Shown piece after piece: positions 1 to 8,082 of a stretch of DNA of 59,796 nt. Under the pieces are notes generated by a model. That model had not been told where the DNA came from. It worked only from the letters and a program-made list of their open reading frames with translations, and did no database searches. This DNA is from an uncultured Geobacter sp. (GTDB lineage: Bacteria > Desulfobacterota > Desulfuromonadia > Geobacterales > Geobacteraceae), in NCBI GenBank assembly GCA_903925075.1, contig CAIYDQ010000063.1:1-59796 (forward strand), written 5' to 3'. The stretch's first letter is position 1; the number at the start of each line of letters is the position of its first letter. The translations under genes and the position numbers were made by a program.

Positions 1-253
1 CATACTATTTAATTAGTATTAAAATTAAAATAAAGTATTTTATACCTATAATACATTTTTATTTATGCTCTTATAGAAAACTTTCTATAACTAGAATACT
101 TTCTATTTGAATCAAATAATTTTATTATAAAGTATAACTTATTAAAATTAAGGTTGACATTTATACATCCAATATATTACAGATTGGTACACGTTTATTC
201 AGGAAGAAAATAGTCTTTTGCCAGTTGGCGCTGATTTCACTCATCAGCGGAGG
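1..253. other. AT-rich non-coding region at left edge
   Basis: This stretch is strongly AT-rich, especially 1-180, in contrast to the GC-rich phage genes that follow. I see no convincing gene. A TTGACA hexamer lies at 154-159, but no well-spaced -10 box follows it (the AT-rich TATATT at 173 is too close), so a promoter is only possible. It may be a control region or a junction between phage modules. Confidence 0.5.
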
Positions 254-358
254 ATGACAGCGAAAAAAATCGACCTTAAGTTGGTGAAGCCTGGCTTTGG
301 AGATAGGGAAGGTCTTAGGCGTCTCAAGGCAAGCGGCATATTACCATGTCCAACGTAG
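254..358 (+). CDS. possible 34-residue phage protein
   Basis: A short open frame from ATG 254 to TAG 358 encodes a basic peptide (MTAKKIDLKLVKPG...). A GGAGG lies immediately before the ATG, too close to be a normal ribosome site. A TTG at 218 in the same frame, preceded by AGGAAG at 201, is an alternative start giving 46 residues. I do not recognise the product and the call is tentative. Confidence 0.3.
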   Translation: MTAKKIDLKLVKPGFGDREGLRRLKASGILPCPT

Positions 359-373
359 TAAATGGAGGGATCT

Positions 374-544
374 ATGACGATAACAAGCGTATCGCTGGTC
401 AGTGGCGCAATCGAGCGGCGGGGGGGCATTTTCATCGACGGCGTTAAGCTGGAAGCGTTGCTTGCCGATTTCGTCGGGGTCGCCTGCGAGATCATTATCA
501 CCGTTGATGCCGGCGATGAGATGCTGGATGGGTTGGCGATATGA
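374..544 (+). CDS. small phage protein, unknown function
   Basis: A 56-residue acidic protein. The ATG at 374 is preferred over an in-frame ATG at 362 because GGAGGG at 364-369 then serves as its ribosome site. The sequence alternates short hydrophobic and charged segments, with no recognisable motif, signal peptide or membrane segment. It begins a tightly packed + strand row of small genes ahead of the packaging module, where phages often carry accessory or regulatory genes. Function unknown. Confidence 0.6.
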   Translation: MTITSVSLVSGAIERRGGIFIDGVKLEALLADFVGVACEIIITVDAGDEMLDGLAI

Positions 545-575
545 ACTTCATGGAAGTACGCCAAAGGGAGGAAGG

Positions 576-983
576 ATGCTAGTTGAGTACATCTTGGAAC
601 ATACAACCAGGGGCGCTTGCACTTGCGGCAGATGCTTTGACGCCCCCGAAAATCCCGAAGAGAAACAGCCGGGCGGCCATACCGTGGACTTGACCTTCTT
701 CAAGGTATCGGCGGCGGGCGGCGATAAAGACGAATTTATTGCCCTTGTGAAAGCTGAACACCCTGGCTGGCTTGACGGGAAGGAGCACAACTATATCGCG
801 GTAGGCGGTGATATAGGGGATCAGGGCACAGCATTGATGGCTATCGGTCTGGGGCATCTTTTAGGCGCCTGGAAAGCCCTTTCGCCTGATACCGTGGCAC
901 CATTTTTAGGTACGGACACGAAACAGAAAATGGCAGGGGCCGGGATGGTCAGCTTGAAGGCAGATGTTGACGATGCCAGTTAG
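576..983 (+). CDS. phage protein with CxCGxC cysteine cluster, unknown function
   Basis: A 135-residue protein starting at ATG 576, behind the ribosome site GGGAGGAAGG (566-575). The frame is open further upstream to 402, but that part reads through the preceding gene in a different frame. Near the N terminus is a cysteine cluster (ACTCGRC) followed by NPEEKQPGGHTVDLTFFKV. Proteins of this appearance recur in phage genomes as conserved hypotheticals, and a metal-binding role is only a guess from the cysteines. Its end overlaps the next gene by 20 bases, consistent with translational coupling. Confidence 0.7.
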   Translation: MLVEYILEHTTRGACTCGRCFDAPENPEEKQPGGHTVDLTFFKVSAAGGDKDEFIALVKAEHPGWLDGKEHNYIAVGGDIGDQGTALMAIGLGHLLGAWKALSPDTVAPFLGTDTKQKMAGAGMVSLKADVDDAS

Positions 984-1164
984 GGTAGAAAAGGTTTACC
1001 TGGGCGACGGCCTGTACGCGCAGTTCGACGGATACCAGATAGCTCTTACCGCAGAGAACGGTGTTGAAGTCTTAGAATCCGTCTACCTGGACCCCTATGT
1101 ATACAAAGCATTTACTCGCTTTGTTGAGGACAAAACCACCTTCGGCACCGATAAAAAGGAGTGA
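964..1164 (+). CDS. small phage protein, unknown function
   Basis: A 66-residue acidic protein. The ATG at 964 has GAAGG a few bases upstream; an in-frame ATG at 973 is possible. The start lies inside the end of the previous gene. The sequence looks like a small beta-rich fold (VRVEKVYLGDGLYAQFDGYQIALTAENG) with a C-terminal helix. No family is recognised. Confidence 0.65.
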   Translation: MLTMPVRVEKVYLGDGLYAQFDGYQIALTAENGVEVLESVYLDPYVYKAFTRFVEDKTTFGTDKKE

Positions 1165-1166
1165 TT

Positions 1167-1466
1167 ATGGATCGTTTGCAAATTGGGACAGCCATTATCA
1201 TACGTGGCCCTGAAAAGATTTCCAAAACCTGCATCGCCTTGATAGGCGTTCTGCAAGAGGCGTCCTATATGATGGAAAAGGCTCAACAGGCGCTCGTCAG
1301 GGAAGATTATGCCGAGTTACAGGAAATCATCGACTGCTTTACTCTTGCCCTTCCGAATCATGTGATGTCGGTGATGAAGCGCCAATCGGAGCCTGCCACA
1401 GCCGAAGATGTCGCGGAAGCGCAGGGGCAAACGATGCCGATGCCGACAAATAGGACGGTGCATTGA
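1167..1466 (+). CDS. small phage protein, unknown function
   Basis: A 99-residue protein. The ATG at 1167 is chosen because AAAAAGGA (1153-1160) sits at a proper distance; a GTG at 1161 would add two residues. The middle is predicted helical (IALIGVLQEASYMMEKAQQALVREDYAEL) and the C terminus is low in complexity (GQTMPMPTNRTVH). No domain is recognised. It is in the same tight run as its neighbours. Confidence 0.6.
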   Translation: MDRLQIGTAIIIRGPEKISKTCIALIGVLQEASYMMEKAQQALVREDYAELQEIIDCFTLALPNHVMSVMKRQSEPATAEDVAEAQGQTMPMPTNRTVH

Positions 1467-1467
1467 C

Positions 1468-1815
1468 ATGGAACTGGCAATTCATCAACTGGATACCCTC
1501 AAAGCGGGTATCGAGATTTTGCGTAAAGGCGTCGGCAGGAAAGACGTTCCCGCGTACTGGCTGGAATTCCTGCTTGTTGTCGCGACGGCGGGGCCGGCAG
1601 GGATCAACCAAATGGATGCCTACGCTCAAGTCGGCATGCTCCCTGGAATCGCCAGCCGCGTGGTGAAATTGATGTCCAAGTACGAGGACACGACGGGGAA
1701 AATGGAAGGGTACGACTTGATTAAGATAGGTCAGGACACACTTTTACGCCACCGAAAGCGGCTTTTCCTGTCCAAAAAGGGTCTAGCCCTCGTTGCGGAG
1801 ATCATCAAGCGATGA
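1468..1815 (+). CDS. probable winged-helix-like phage protein
   Basis: A 115-residue protein starting at ATG 1468, two bases after the upstream stop. The frame is open back to 1408, but that part overlaps the upstream gene. It has a helical N terminus, then a segment (GPAGINQMDAYAQVGMLPGIASRVVKLMSKY) that resembles the helix-turn-helix of small winged-helix regulators. A basic strand-like region (TLLRHRKRLFLSKKGLALVAEI) could be the wing. A DNA-binding role is therefore plausible but is inferred from pattern only. Its stop overlaps the next small gene as ATGA. Confidence 0.6.
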   Translation: MELAIHQLDTLKAGIEILRKGVGRKDVPAYWLEFLLVVATAGPAGINQMDAYAQVGMLPGIASRVVKLMSKYEDTTGKMEGYDLIKIGQDTLLRHRKRLFLSKKGLALVAEIIKR

Positions 1816-1901
1816 GGGGGAGAATTCTTGACATCAACAACGCAGATCAGGTGGTAGCCGATCTTTCCGCCCGCTGGTTGGTAAAGTGGCTGGGCGCATG
1901 A
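1812..1901 (+). CDS. 29-residue micro-protein, start-stop coupled
   Basis: A short gene whose ATG overlaps the stop of the preceding gene (ATGA at 1812-1815). It encodes MRGRILDINNADQVV... and ends at 1901 with WLVKWLGA. The overlap and sensible amino acid content suggest a real translationally coupled gene. It is well below normal length cut-offs. Function unknown. Confidence 0.4.
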   Translation: MRGRILDINNADQVVADLSARWLVKWLGA

Positions 1902-1988
1902 ATGGATTGGAACCCGGAAGCATGGAGAATATGCCCTGCATTAGCACAGATATTGGTATTTAATCCCAAAGGAGAGGTTAAAACATGA
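1902..1988 (+). CDS. 28-residue micro-protein ahead of 338-residue gene
   Basis: It begins at ATG 1902, directly after the previous stop, and ends at a TGA that overlaps the ATG of the next gene (1985-1988). It encodes MDWNPEAWRICPALAQILVF and a short tail. An alternative reading from the ATG at 1898 gives a 21-residue peptide. The chain of exact start-stop overlaps on both sides argues that this frame is translated. Function unknown. Confidence 0.4.
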   Translation: MDWNPEAWRICPALAQILVFNPKGEVKT

Positions 1989-3001
1989 AAGGGAAACAGC
2001 GGGTGAACTGTAAAGCGAATAAACCGGCACTCTTCGTAGAACCTCCAGGAGCAAAGAAGGAGGTACCTGAGAAAGATGATATGCGACTCAGGATTGAAAC
2101 ACACCCTGAACGTATGATACGGGTACGCGACGCCTTCGGCAACTTGTTTGTTCTTGAGGTCCCTGGCAAATTACCTTTAACCTATAGGGACGCTATGAAT
2201 TCCGGTGAACTGATATGCTACCAACTTTACGACGCAAGCGGTCGAGATATATCCTTCAAGAATGCGAAAACATGCAGACCACTTCCCTTTATTGCAACTC
2301 TTCGGGAACTGAAAGCAGTTTCGGTTGCAGACACAATGGACGTTTTCATTCGGATGATGGAAGAAAAAATGCCTGTAATTCCGCAAGCGCCGAAACTATC
2401 GGCCTCCATCAAAGGGGCTGAAAAACTAGCGTCTCTCAAGGAGAAACTCCCGATGAAACCTGCCACCCCGCCATTATTGCCGGATACTTTCAAAGACTAC
2501 AAGATCCACGCTCCTGTACCTCGCAGTTCCGGCCTTTCCCCGGTACCCTACGGTACAAAAGAGATACCCTGCCACCTCTGCAACAAGCCAATACCGGTGC
2601 GGGCACGCCTCACTATGAAAGATGGTGTGCCGATTGCCATGCAGGGCAATACCGCCATGGACGAAGCTGCCTGTTCAAGACGCATAAAGGGTGTAGTTAA
2701 ATGGTTCTGCGGCTGTGAGGCAACAAACGATATAGATATCAAAAAACTTCCTGAAGAATGTACTCATGCTGGTGTGGAATTACTCCTACAAAAGGAACTG
2801 ACGAATGCCACTGTTGCAAGACCCAGCACCACAGCAAGGTTTCCATTTGAAGAAAGCACAATACTTGATCTTATGGGAATGCTTGATCCAAAGAATAAAG
2901 AGATTTCCGATTCCGTCAAAGTCGGAGCAGCCTGGTTTTTCGTAAAAGACCTCATGAACCGAACAAACATGAGTAATTCGCCAACGGCATCGCGTTGTTG
3001 A
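1985..3001 (+). CDS. phage protein with Cys pairs, possible zinc-binding, unknown function
   Basis: A 338-residue protein with a strong ribosome site (AAAGGAGAGG at 1968-1977). The first 110 residues look beta-rich. The middle is a proline- and lysine-rich linker. After about residue 195 comes a cysteine-containing block with CHLCNKP and, some 50 residues later, WFCGCE followed by another Cys. This spacing suggests a zinc ribbon or a structural metal site. The C-terminal ~60 residues look helical. No family is recognised. A 170-base gap with a promoter candidate separates it from the next gene. Confidence 0.65.
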   Translation: MKGKQRVNCKANKPALFVEPPGAKKEVPEKDDMRLRIETHPERMIRVRDAFGNLFVLEVPGKLPLTYRDAMNSGELICYQLYDASGRDISFKNAKTCRPLPFIATLRELKAVSVADTMDVFIRMMEEKMPVIPQAPKLSASIKGAEKLASLKEKLPMKPATPPLLPDTFKDYKIHAPVPRSSGLSPVPYGTKEIPCHLCNKPIPVRARLTMKDGVPIAMQGNTAMDEAACSRRIKGVVKWFCGCEATNDIDIKKLPEECTHAGVELLLQKELTNATVARPSTTARFPFEESTILDLMGMLDPKNKEISDSVKVGAAWFFVKDLMNRTNMSNSPTASRC

Positions 3002-3104
3002 TTCCAAACTACATGCCCATTACGGCCATTCTTTCGGAACATCTCTTGTGAACCAACCGGCTGAAGGATGTAACACGCCTAGAGAGGGAAAGGCCAATTT
3101 GTCA

Positions 3105-3133
3105 TTGCCGCGATATTAGAAGAGTGCTATTTT
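3105..3133 (+). promoter_or_regulatory. candidate sigma70 promoter for the HU-like gene
   Basis: TTGCCG (3105-3110) and TATTTT (3128-3133) are separated by 17 bases, ahead of the HU-like gene and inside a 170-base gap with no other gene. Both hexamers are only moderate matches. Confidence 0.35.
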
Positions 3134-3171
3134 CCGTTCAAATACCCTTAACCCACAAAGGAGAAATCGAA

Positions 3172-3417
3172 ATGACAAAGGCAGAGTTGATCGTCGCGGT
3201 CGCAGTCGAGACCGGCGAAACGTCAAAGACGGTTGAAACCGTTCTCAAAGGGGTGCTGAAGGCTATCAAAGGCACAGACAAGGTGACATTCGTGAAATTC
3301 GGCACGTTCAGAAAGGCGAATAGAGCGGCCAGGGAGTGCCGGAATCCTCAAACCGGCGGCAAGATCCAGGTGCCGGCAAAAACTGTTCTGACTTTCAAGG
3401 CGAGCACAAAGGGATAG
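3172..3417 (+). CDS. HU-family DNA-binding protein
   Basis: An 81-residue protein of the HU/IHF family, slightly shorter than the usual ~90. The ATG at 3172 follows AAAGGAG (3158-3164); the open frame upstream to 3124 is not needed. The helical N terminus (MTKAELIVAVAVETGETSKT), the FVKFGTF turn and the NPQTGGKIQVPAKTVLTFKA arm and strand are diagnostic for dimeric DNA-bending proteins. The beta-arm is short. In a phage it may help DNA condensation, packaging or transcription. It lies just upstream of the terminase genes. Confidence 0.88.
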   Translation: MTKAELIVAVAVETGETSKTVETVLKGVLKAIKGTDKVTFVKFGTFRKANRAARECRNPQTGGKIQVPAKTVLTFKASTKG

Positions 3418-3419
3418 CC

Positions 3420-3743
3420 ATGAAACAGACGACTCAGGAGGAACTTAACCAGTTCACCGAAACGGTCGGCAAGCGCCTCGATTTCCGGCTCAAGGGGGTA
3501 AGCCTGAGCCTTTTGGACATCGGCCTCAAAAGGGGTGATGCCACGGTTCTAACCCCCGGCGTCGATGTGCTTGTCCTCGTTGGCTGGGTGACGCGCCCGG
3601 CGACCGGGGAAATGAAAGATTTTTCCATACGGATAGGCGCCAGCATCGGCGCCACCACGGATGTAGAGTCGATAGACCCCCTCTGCCAAAAGATTGTGGA
3701 AAATCTGGTAAGGGCTTTTTACCCTACAGTTGCGTCCGCATAA
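3420..3743 (+). CDS. phage protein, unknown function
   Basis: A 107-residue protein starting at ATG 3420, two bases after the HU stop. Upstream in-frame sequence overlaps the HU gene and is not used. It has a helical N terminus, then a beta-rich core (DVLVLVGWVTRPATGEMKDFSIRIGA) and a helical C terminus (IVENLVRAFYPTV). No family is recognised. It lies two genes upstream of the large terminase, but its fold pattern does not look like a small terminase. Confidence 0.6.
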   Translation: MKQTTQEELNQFTETVGKRLDFRLKGVSLSLLDIGLKRGDATVLTPGVDVLVLVGWVTRPATGEMKDFSIRIGASIGATTDVESIDPLCQKIVENLVRAFYPTVASA

Positions 3744-3783
3744 CCAACCTTGTTGTTTGAAGCCAACCCGAGAGGCTAAAAAG

Positions 3784-3921
3784 ATGCCGAAAACCCATGA
3801 TGAAATCGCGCTGGATATCATCCACCAGTGGGAATGCGGTCGATACCATTCGTGGTCGCAGTGCATGGCCGCGCTTCAGGTGGCGATTGCCGATGCTCTG
3901 CGCGAGGCGGCAAGGAGGTAA
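3784..3921 (+). CDS. 45-residue phage protein next to terminase
   Basis: It starts at ATG 3784 (GAGAGG upstream); the frame is open to 3730 but the extra part overlaps the previous gene. The product is a short, probably helical protein with two Trp and two Cys (HQWECGRYHSWSQCMAAL). It ends three bases before the terminase GTG start, inside the terminase ribosome site. It could be linked to terminase expression, but its length is too short for a typical TerS. Function unknown. Confidence 0.5.
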   Translation: MPKTHDEIALDIIHQWECGRYHSWSQCMAALQVAIADALREAARR

Positions 3922-3924
3922 TCC

Positions 3925-5487
3925 GTGGCTGAACTGTTGACCCCGGAGCAATCCGACCAGCTTGAGCAAAACCTGCTCGACCGCGAATGGCGGCTGTCCA
4001 ACCTCTACTACATCAAGGACAAGTTCGGCCACAAGGTAAAATTCCAGATGAACAACGTCCAGCGGTATTTGCTGGCGCACTTCTGGTTCATGCTGATCGT
4101 CCTCAAGTCCCGCCAGCATGGAGTGACAACCTTCTTCGCCATCCTCTACCTGGACGAGTGCCTTTGGACCGCCAACCTGAAGGCCGGCATCGTCGCCCAA
4201 ACCGAGGACGACGCCAAAGAAATCTTCTCCGACAAGGTGCGCTTCGCTTACGACAATCTCGACCCGCTGATAAAAGAGCATGTCGTCAACGTCGTGGATC
4301 GGAAAGACAAGCTTGAATTCTCCAACGGGTCCAGCATCTACGTTGACTGCTCGCTCAGATCGGGTACGGTCCAGCGTCTTCACGTTTCCGAGTTCGGCCC
4401 CATGTGCGCCAACGCACCGGACCGGGCGGCAGAGGTCGTGTCTGGCGCCCTGAACACCGTCCATGTCGGTTCTTTCATCTCCATCGAGTCAACCGGCGAG
4501 GGGGAAGACGGTGATTTCTTCCGTTACTGTCAGGCCGCGCTCAACCGCGCCCTTGCCAAAACGAAGCTGAACCAGAAGCAATTTCGGTTCTACTTCTTCG
4601 GCTGGTACTGCGACCCTGATAACGTCCTCCCCGCCGGGTCCATGGTAATCACCAAGGAATACCTGGAATATTTCAGGGAAATCCAGCCGAAGATAAAGCT
4701 CTTGTCCGACGCCGGCGTTATCATGCCGATGCCCGGCGGACTCTTGACCGACGAGCAAAAGGCGTGGTACGTCGCCAAGGCCGAGGAACAGGGCGACAAG
4801 ATGCACTCGCAACACCCTTCCATCCCGGAAGAGTCTTTCCGCAGCACCGCCGAGGGCGCCTACTACCGCCGGCAGTTCGCGGTACTGTACGAGCAAAAGC
4901 GGATCTGCCGGGTGCCGCACACGCCGGGCCTGCCGGTGAATGTGTCCTGGGACTTGGGCCGTGACAACTACACGGCCTTGTGGTTCCACCAGCGGGTAGG
5001 CGTTGAGAATAGAATCATCGGCTACTACGAGAACTACGGCGAGGACCTGTCGCATTACGTGCGCTACCTTCAGAACATGAAGCACTATGTATGGGGGAAA
5101 CAGTATTTGCCGCATGACGCCAAGCCTATCCGCATGGGGATGGACTGCTCCATCGAACAGCAGTTGATAAACCTGGGGTTGAGGAACACCGAAGTCTTGC
5201 CGGTGTCAAAGGACAATGTTGAACAGATAGAGGAGGTTCGCCAATTCCTGCTGACTTGCTGGTTCGATGAAGTGAACTGCGACGTAGGGATCAAGCACCT
5301 ACAGGCATATCGCCACCAGCGGGATAAAAACGGGCGCTGGAAGAAAGAGCCGATGCACGATGAGCACTCCGACGGTGCAGACAGCTTCCGATACCTCGCC
5401 GTGGGGCTTGCTACGGGCATCAATTCCGGCAAAGGTAGCCAATACCTGAAAGACCGTGCAAGGCCAGACATGCGTGCGTTCAGATAA
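3925..5487 (+). CDS. terL: phage terminase large subunit
   Basis: A 520-residue packaging motor that drives DNA into the prohead using ATP and cuts it with a nuclease domain. It uses a GTG start at 3925 behind AAGGAGGT. A Walker A-like loop is at residues 61-68 (KSRQHGVT), Walker B at about 152-157 (LHVSEF, catalytic Glu 156), and motif III (SIESTGEG) at 186-193. The RNase H-like nuclease begins near SWDLGRD (Asp 343) and ends with an acidic cluster MHDEHSDGADSFR (Asp 478, Asp 486). All core motifs are present and the length is normal. No small terminase is identified with confidence upstream. Confidence 0.92.
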   Translation: MAELLTPEQSDQLEQNLLDREWRLSNLYYIKDKFGHKVKFQMNNVQRYLLAHFWFMLIVLKSRQHGVTTFFAILYLDECLWTANLKAGIVAQTEDDAKEIFSDKVRFAYDNLDPLIKEHVVNVVDRKDKLEFSNGSSIYVDCSLRSGTVQRLHVSEFGPMCANAPDRAAEVVSGALNTVHVGSFISIESTGEGEDGDFFRYCQAALNRALAKTKLNQKQFRFYFFGWYCDPDNVLPAGSMVITKEYLEYFREIQPKIKLLSDAGVIMPMPGGLLTDEQKAWYVAKAEEQGDKMHSQHPSIPEESFRSTAEGAYYRRQFAVLYEQKRICRVPHTPGLPVNVSWDLGRDNYTALWFHQRVGVENRIIGYYENYGEDLSHYVRYLQNMKHYVWGKQYLPHDAKPIRMGMDCSIEQQLINLGLRNTEVLPVSKDNVEQIEEVRQFLLTCWFDEVNCDVGIKHLQAYRHQRDKNGRWKKEPMHDEHSDGADSFRYLAVGLATGINSGKGSQYLKDRARPDMRAFR

Positions 5488-5512
5488 ACAACCAACTGGA
5501 TTGTTTAAATCC

Positions 5513-5542
5513 TTGACATTTGGTTAGAGATACATCAAATAT
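5513..5542 (+). promoter_or_regulatory. sigma70-like promoter upstream of the inserted 102-residue gene
   Basis: A perfect TTGACA (5513-5518) is followed after 18 bases by AAATAT (5537-5542). It lies in the gap between the terminase stop and the ATG at 5577. It would give the downstream small gene transcription independent of the late operon. Confidence 0.5.
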
Positions 5543-5576
5543 ACAGAAGATCAAAACCGATGAAAAAGGAGGGGCA

Positions 5577-5885
5577 ATGAGAACTTGCAAAAACGTCTAC
5601 ATGGACGAACGCGACAAGCTTATCCCTGAAGCAATCAGAAGAACAGAGGCAATCTGTGGTCGGAAACTGGATAAAGTCCCGTCAGAGTATGCCGAATTGT
5701 TCCTTCAGCAAATGGATATTCTCGCAAACGAAACGTGGCTGCTGTCGCGCAGGCGGTTGCCGGTCCTCAATGAGACGGTGAGGCTGTTCCTGGCCGAAAA
5801 CAACATTCTCCCGACGAGAGCCGGCAAAATCGTCATCAACTGTGCTGCAAAAAACGTGGGGAGCGTTGATTTCGTAAGCTTCTAA
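5577..5885 (+). CDS. phage accessory (moron-like) protein, unknown function
   Basis: A 102-residue, mainly helical protein. The ATG at 5577 follows an excellent AAAAAGGAGGGG site; the upstream in-frame part to 5520 overlaps the promoter and is rejected. Two short cysteine-containing segments (MRTCKNVY, EAICGRK) are visible, and the C terminus has NCAAKNVGSVDFVSF. It has its own promoter and is closed by an intrinsic terminator, between the terminase and portal genes. That is the arrangement of a moron, an autonomously expressed cargo gene. The product is not recognised, so a lysogenic role is inference from context. Confidence 0.6.
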   Translation: MRTCKNVYMDERDKLIPEAIRRTEAICGRKLDKVPSEYAELFLQQMDILANETWLLSRRRLPVLNETVRLFLAENNILPTRAGKIVINCAAKNVGSVDFVSF

Positions 5886-5930
5886 GACCGGATAACACGG
5901 CAATCTGAACTTCCGCAAAGGGACAAACAG

Positions 5931-5976
5931 ACCCGTACTTTTAGCCAATATCGGCTATAGGTACGGGTTTTTTATT
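5931..5976 (+). terminator. intrinsic terminator between accessory gene and portal
   Basis: ACCCGTAC (5931-5938) pairs with GTACGGGT (5961-5968), with an inner TAGCC/GGCTA pairing, followed by TTTTTTATTT. The structure ends about a dozen bases before the portal ATG, so late transcription must pass through it or start beyond it. Confidence 0.8.
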
Positions 5977-5988
5977 TGGGGCGGCACC

Positions 5989-8073
5989 ATGGCGATGCAG
6001 AGCGGCTTAGGAACGGTCCAGTTTTTAAACAACGACGACCTTAACCGGCAGGCGGATGCGCTGAAGATGGCGGAACGGGACATAGCCGTTACGCCAACTT
6101 CCCTCGCCGCCCATGTCCGGGCGTTTTGGGAAGCAGCCAAGACCGCCAAGCTCGATGTTGAAACGGAAATGCTCAAGCTCATCCGCCAGTCAAACGGGGT
6201 CTACGAAGCCGACATGCTCGCCGCGCTCAAGCAAGCGGGAATGCCTGAAGACTTCATCCGTCTGACATCGCGCAAGGAAAGGGACGTTGAAGGCTGGTTG
6301 ATGGACGTTTTCAACAACGCAGGGGAACGGTCGTGGGACATCATCCCCGACAGCATCCCGGAAATCCCCCCCGACTTGGCCGCCGGCATCGAGGATCATG
6401 TCCGCCAACACATCATGGATCACCCGGAAGTCCAGGCGGTAATGATGCAGGCCCAGCAGACCGGCCAGCCGATTGACTCTACCGCGATAATCGCCATCGC
6501 CCGCCGCGAAGCCGCCGCCATGAAGGATGAAGCTGTCCGGCAGGCACGGCAATATGCCGAGGAACGCTGCACGGCCATGGAAGGAAAGATCCAGGATCAA
6601 CTTGACCAGGGTGGATATTACGACGCCCTTAGAGCCTGCATCAACGACCTGTCGCGGTTGAAAGCCTGCATCATGAAAGGCCCGGTGCTCAAGAAGAAAA
6701 AGGTTCTTGGCGAGTGGGCGCAGGGGCCGGACGGAAGGTGGAACCCGCAGGTAGAGGAACAGATTACCCCCTGCTTTGAGCGGGTGTCCCCCTTCGACTG
6801 GTATCCGGTCGCCAACAGCAATACCGTCCACGACGGCGCCGCGTGTGAGTTGGAACACTTCAACGACCCAGCCGATCTGCAAAAGCTGATAGGTGTCCCC
6901 GGCTATAAGGGCGACGTAATCAAGCAGATCCTCAGAGAGTACGCGGGCGGTTACCGGGAAAACACCCCGATAGCGCCGGAGCGTTTCGCCATCGAAAAGC
7001 AGAACACGGTAGGGCTTTACGCCAACAAGGGGATCGACAGCATCAGCTATTGGGGCGAGATCCCAGGCAAACTGCTCAAGGAATGGGGCATCGAGGAGGA
7101 TGTGGACCCGGACGCCTTCTATTTCGTCAACATCAAGATGGTCAACGCCTACGTCTACCGCGCCGTCCTGAACCCGGACCCGCTGGGTCGCAAGCCTTAT
7201 CACGTTACCTCCTTCATCAAGAGCAACGATAGCCAGTGGGGGACCGCCCCCGGCGATCTGGCCTACGACATCCAGGGCTTTTGCAACAACGTCGTCCGCA
7301 ACCTGACGCGGAACATATCCGAATCTGCCGGCCCTATGGCCGAGGTCAACGAGGACCGCCTAGCCGATGGGGAAAGCCCCGCCCGCTGGCCGGGCAAGAC
7401 CTTCGTGACCACCAGCAAGGGGATGCAGCAGGGCGATGTCGTCAAATATTTTCAGGCGAACCTTCTGGCCGGCGAACTCTGGACGCTGTTTCAAAACGCC
7501 AAGCTGGAACTTGATTCGATCATCATCCCGTCCTTCGGTCAAGGTTCCAGTCTGACCAAGGGGGGTGGGCGCACGGCGCAGGGGCTTGCCATGATCGCTA
7601 ACGCCGAGTCCCGGAACCTCAAGGTGAGCGTGTGGAACGTATCCAACGACATCGAGATACCGTGCATCGAGCGGCTGTTTGTCACCAACATGCTGTTTTC
7701 CGACGACGACAGCATCAAGGGTGCGCTCAAGGTCAAGGCGCGTGGCGTCGCCGCGCAGCTCATCAAGGACAACCAGCAACAGAGGCAGGGCGAGTTTATG
7801 ACGCGGGTGATGAATCCGCTTCTGTCCCCGATCCTTGGCACCAAGGGGCTCGCCTATCTGGTTCGGAAGGACGCGGAAAACCTTGGCCTGGACATCAATC
7901 AGGTCGTTCCCAATTACGAGCAGATCGAGGCATCCGAACCGCAACCGATGCAGCAACAGGTGGACCCGGCAACGCAACAAGCGGCTGGGGCACAGGCAGC
8001 GCAGGCGCCGGGCGCAGCCACAACCGGCGTGGCCGGCGTGCCGTTAGCGCAGGCCCGGCATTCCAGCGAATAG
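5989..8073 (+). CDS. phage portal protein
   Basis: A 694-residue protein between terminase and scaffold/capsid genes, where the portal ring (DNA entry and exit vertex, terminase dock) is encoded. The ATG at 5989 is used; ATG 5995 is an alternative and the ribosome site is weak. Residues ~100-260 carry long helices (REAAAMKDEAVRQARQYAEE). A central region has FERVSPFDWYPVANS, typical of long podovirus-type portals that describe themselves around a ..P..WYP motif. A helical region follows near LTRNISESAGPMAEVNEDRL. The C terminus is Gln/Ala-rich and probably disordered. Length and position fit a podovirus-like portal. No catalytic motif is expected. Confidence 0.82.
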   Translation: MAMQSGLGTVQFLNNDDLNRQADALKMAERDIAVTPTSLAAHVRAFWEAAKTAKLDVETEMLKLIRQSNGVYEADMLAALKQAGMPEDFIRLTSRKERDVEGWLMDVFNNAGERSWDIIPDSIPEIPPDLAAGIEDHVRQHIMDHPEVQAVMMQAQQTGQPIDSTAIIAIARREAAAMKDEAVRQARQYAEERCTAMEGKIQDQLDQGGYYDALRACINDLSRLKACIMKGPVLKKKKVLGEWAQGPDGRWNPQVEEQITPCFERVSPFDWYPVANSNTVHDGAACELEHFNDPADLQKLIGVPGYKGDVIKQILREYAGGYRENTPIAPERFAIEKQNTVGLYANKGIDSISYWGEIPGKLLKEWGIEEDVDPDAFYFVNIKMVNAYVYRAVLNPDPLGRKPYHVTSFIKSNDSQWGTAPGDLAYDIQGFCNNVVRNLTRNISESAGPMAEVNEDRLADGESPARWPGKTFVTTSKGMQQGDVVKYFQANLLAGELWTLFQNAKLELDSIIIPSFGQGSSLTKGGGRTAQGLAMIANAESRNLKVSVWNVSNDIEIPCIERLFVTNMLFSDDDSIKGALKVKARGVAAQLIKDNQQQRQGEFMTRVMNPLLSPILGTKGLAYLVRKDAENLGLDINQVVPNYEQIEASEPQPMQQQVDPATQQAAGAQAAQAPGAATTGVAGVPLAQARHSSE

Positions 8074-8082
8074 AGAGGCGTC

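Noticed and set aside
154..180. sigma70 promoter at the left edge
   Set aside because: TTGACA is present but no -10 hexamer lies at 16-18 bases; the nearest AT-rich hexamer is 13 bases away.
3784..3921. 45-residue gene as a small terminase subunit
   Set aside because: It is too short and lacks a helix-turn-helix or oligomerisation pattern; adjacency to terL is not enough.
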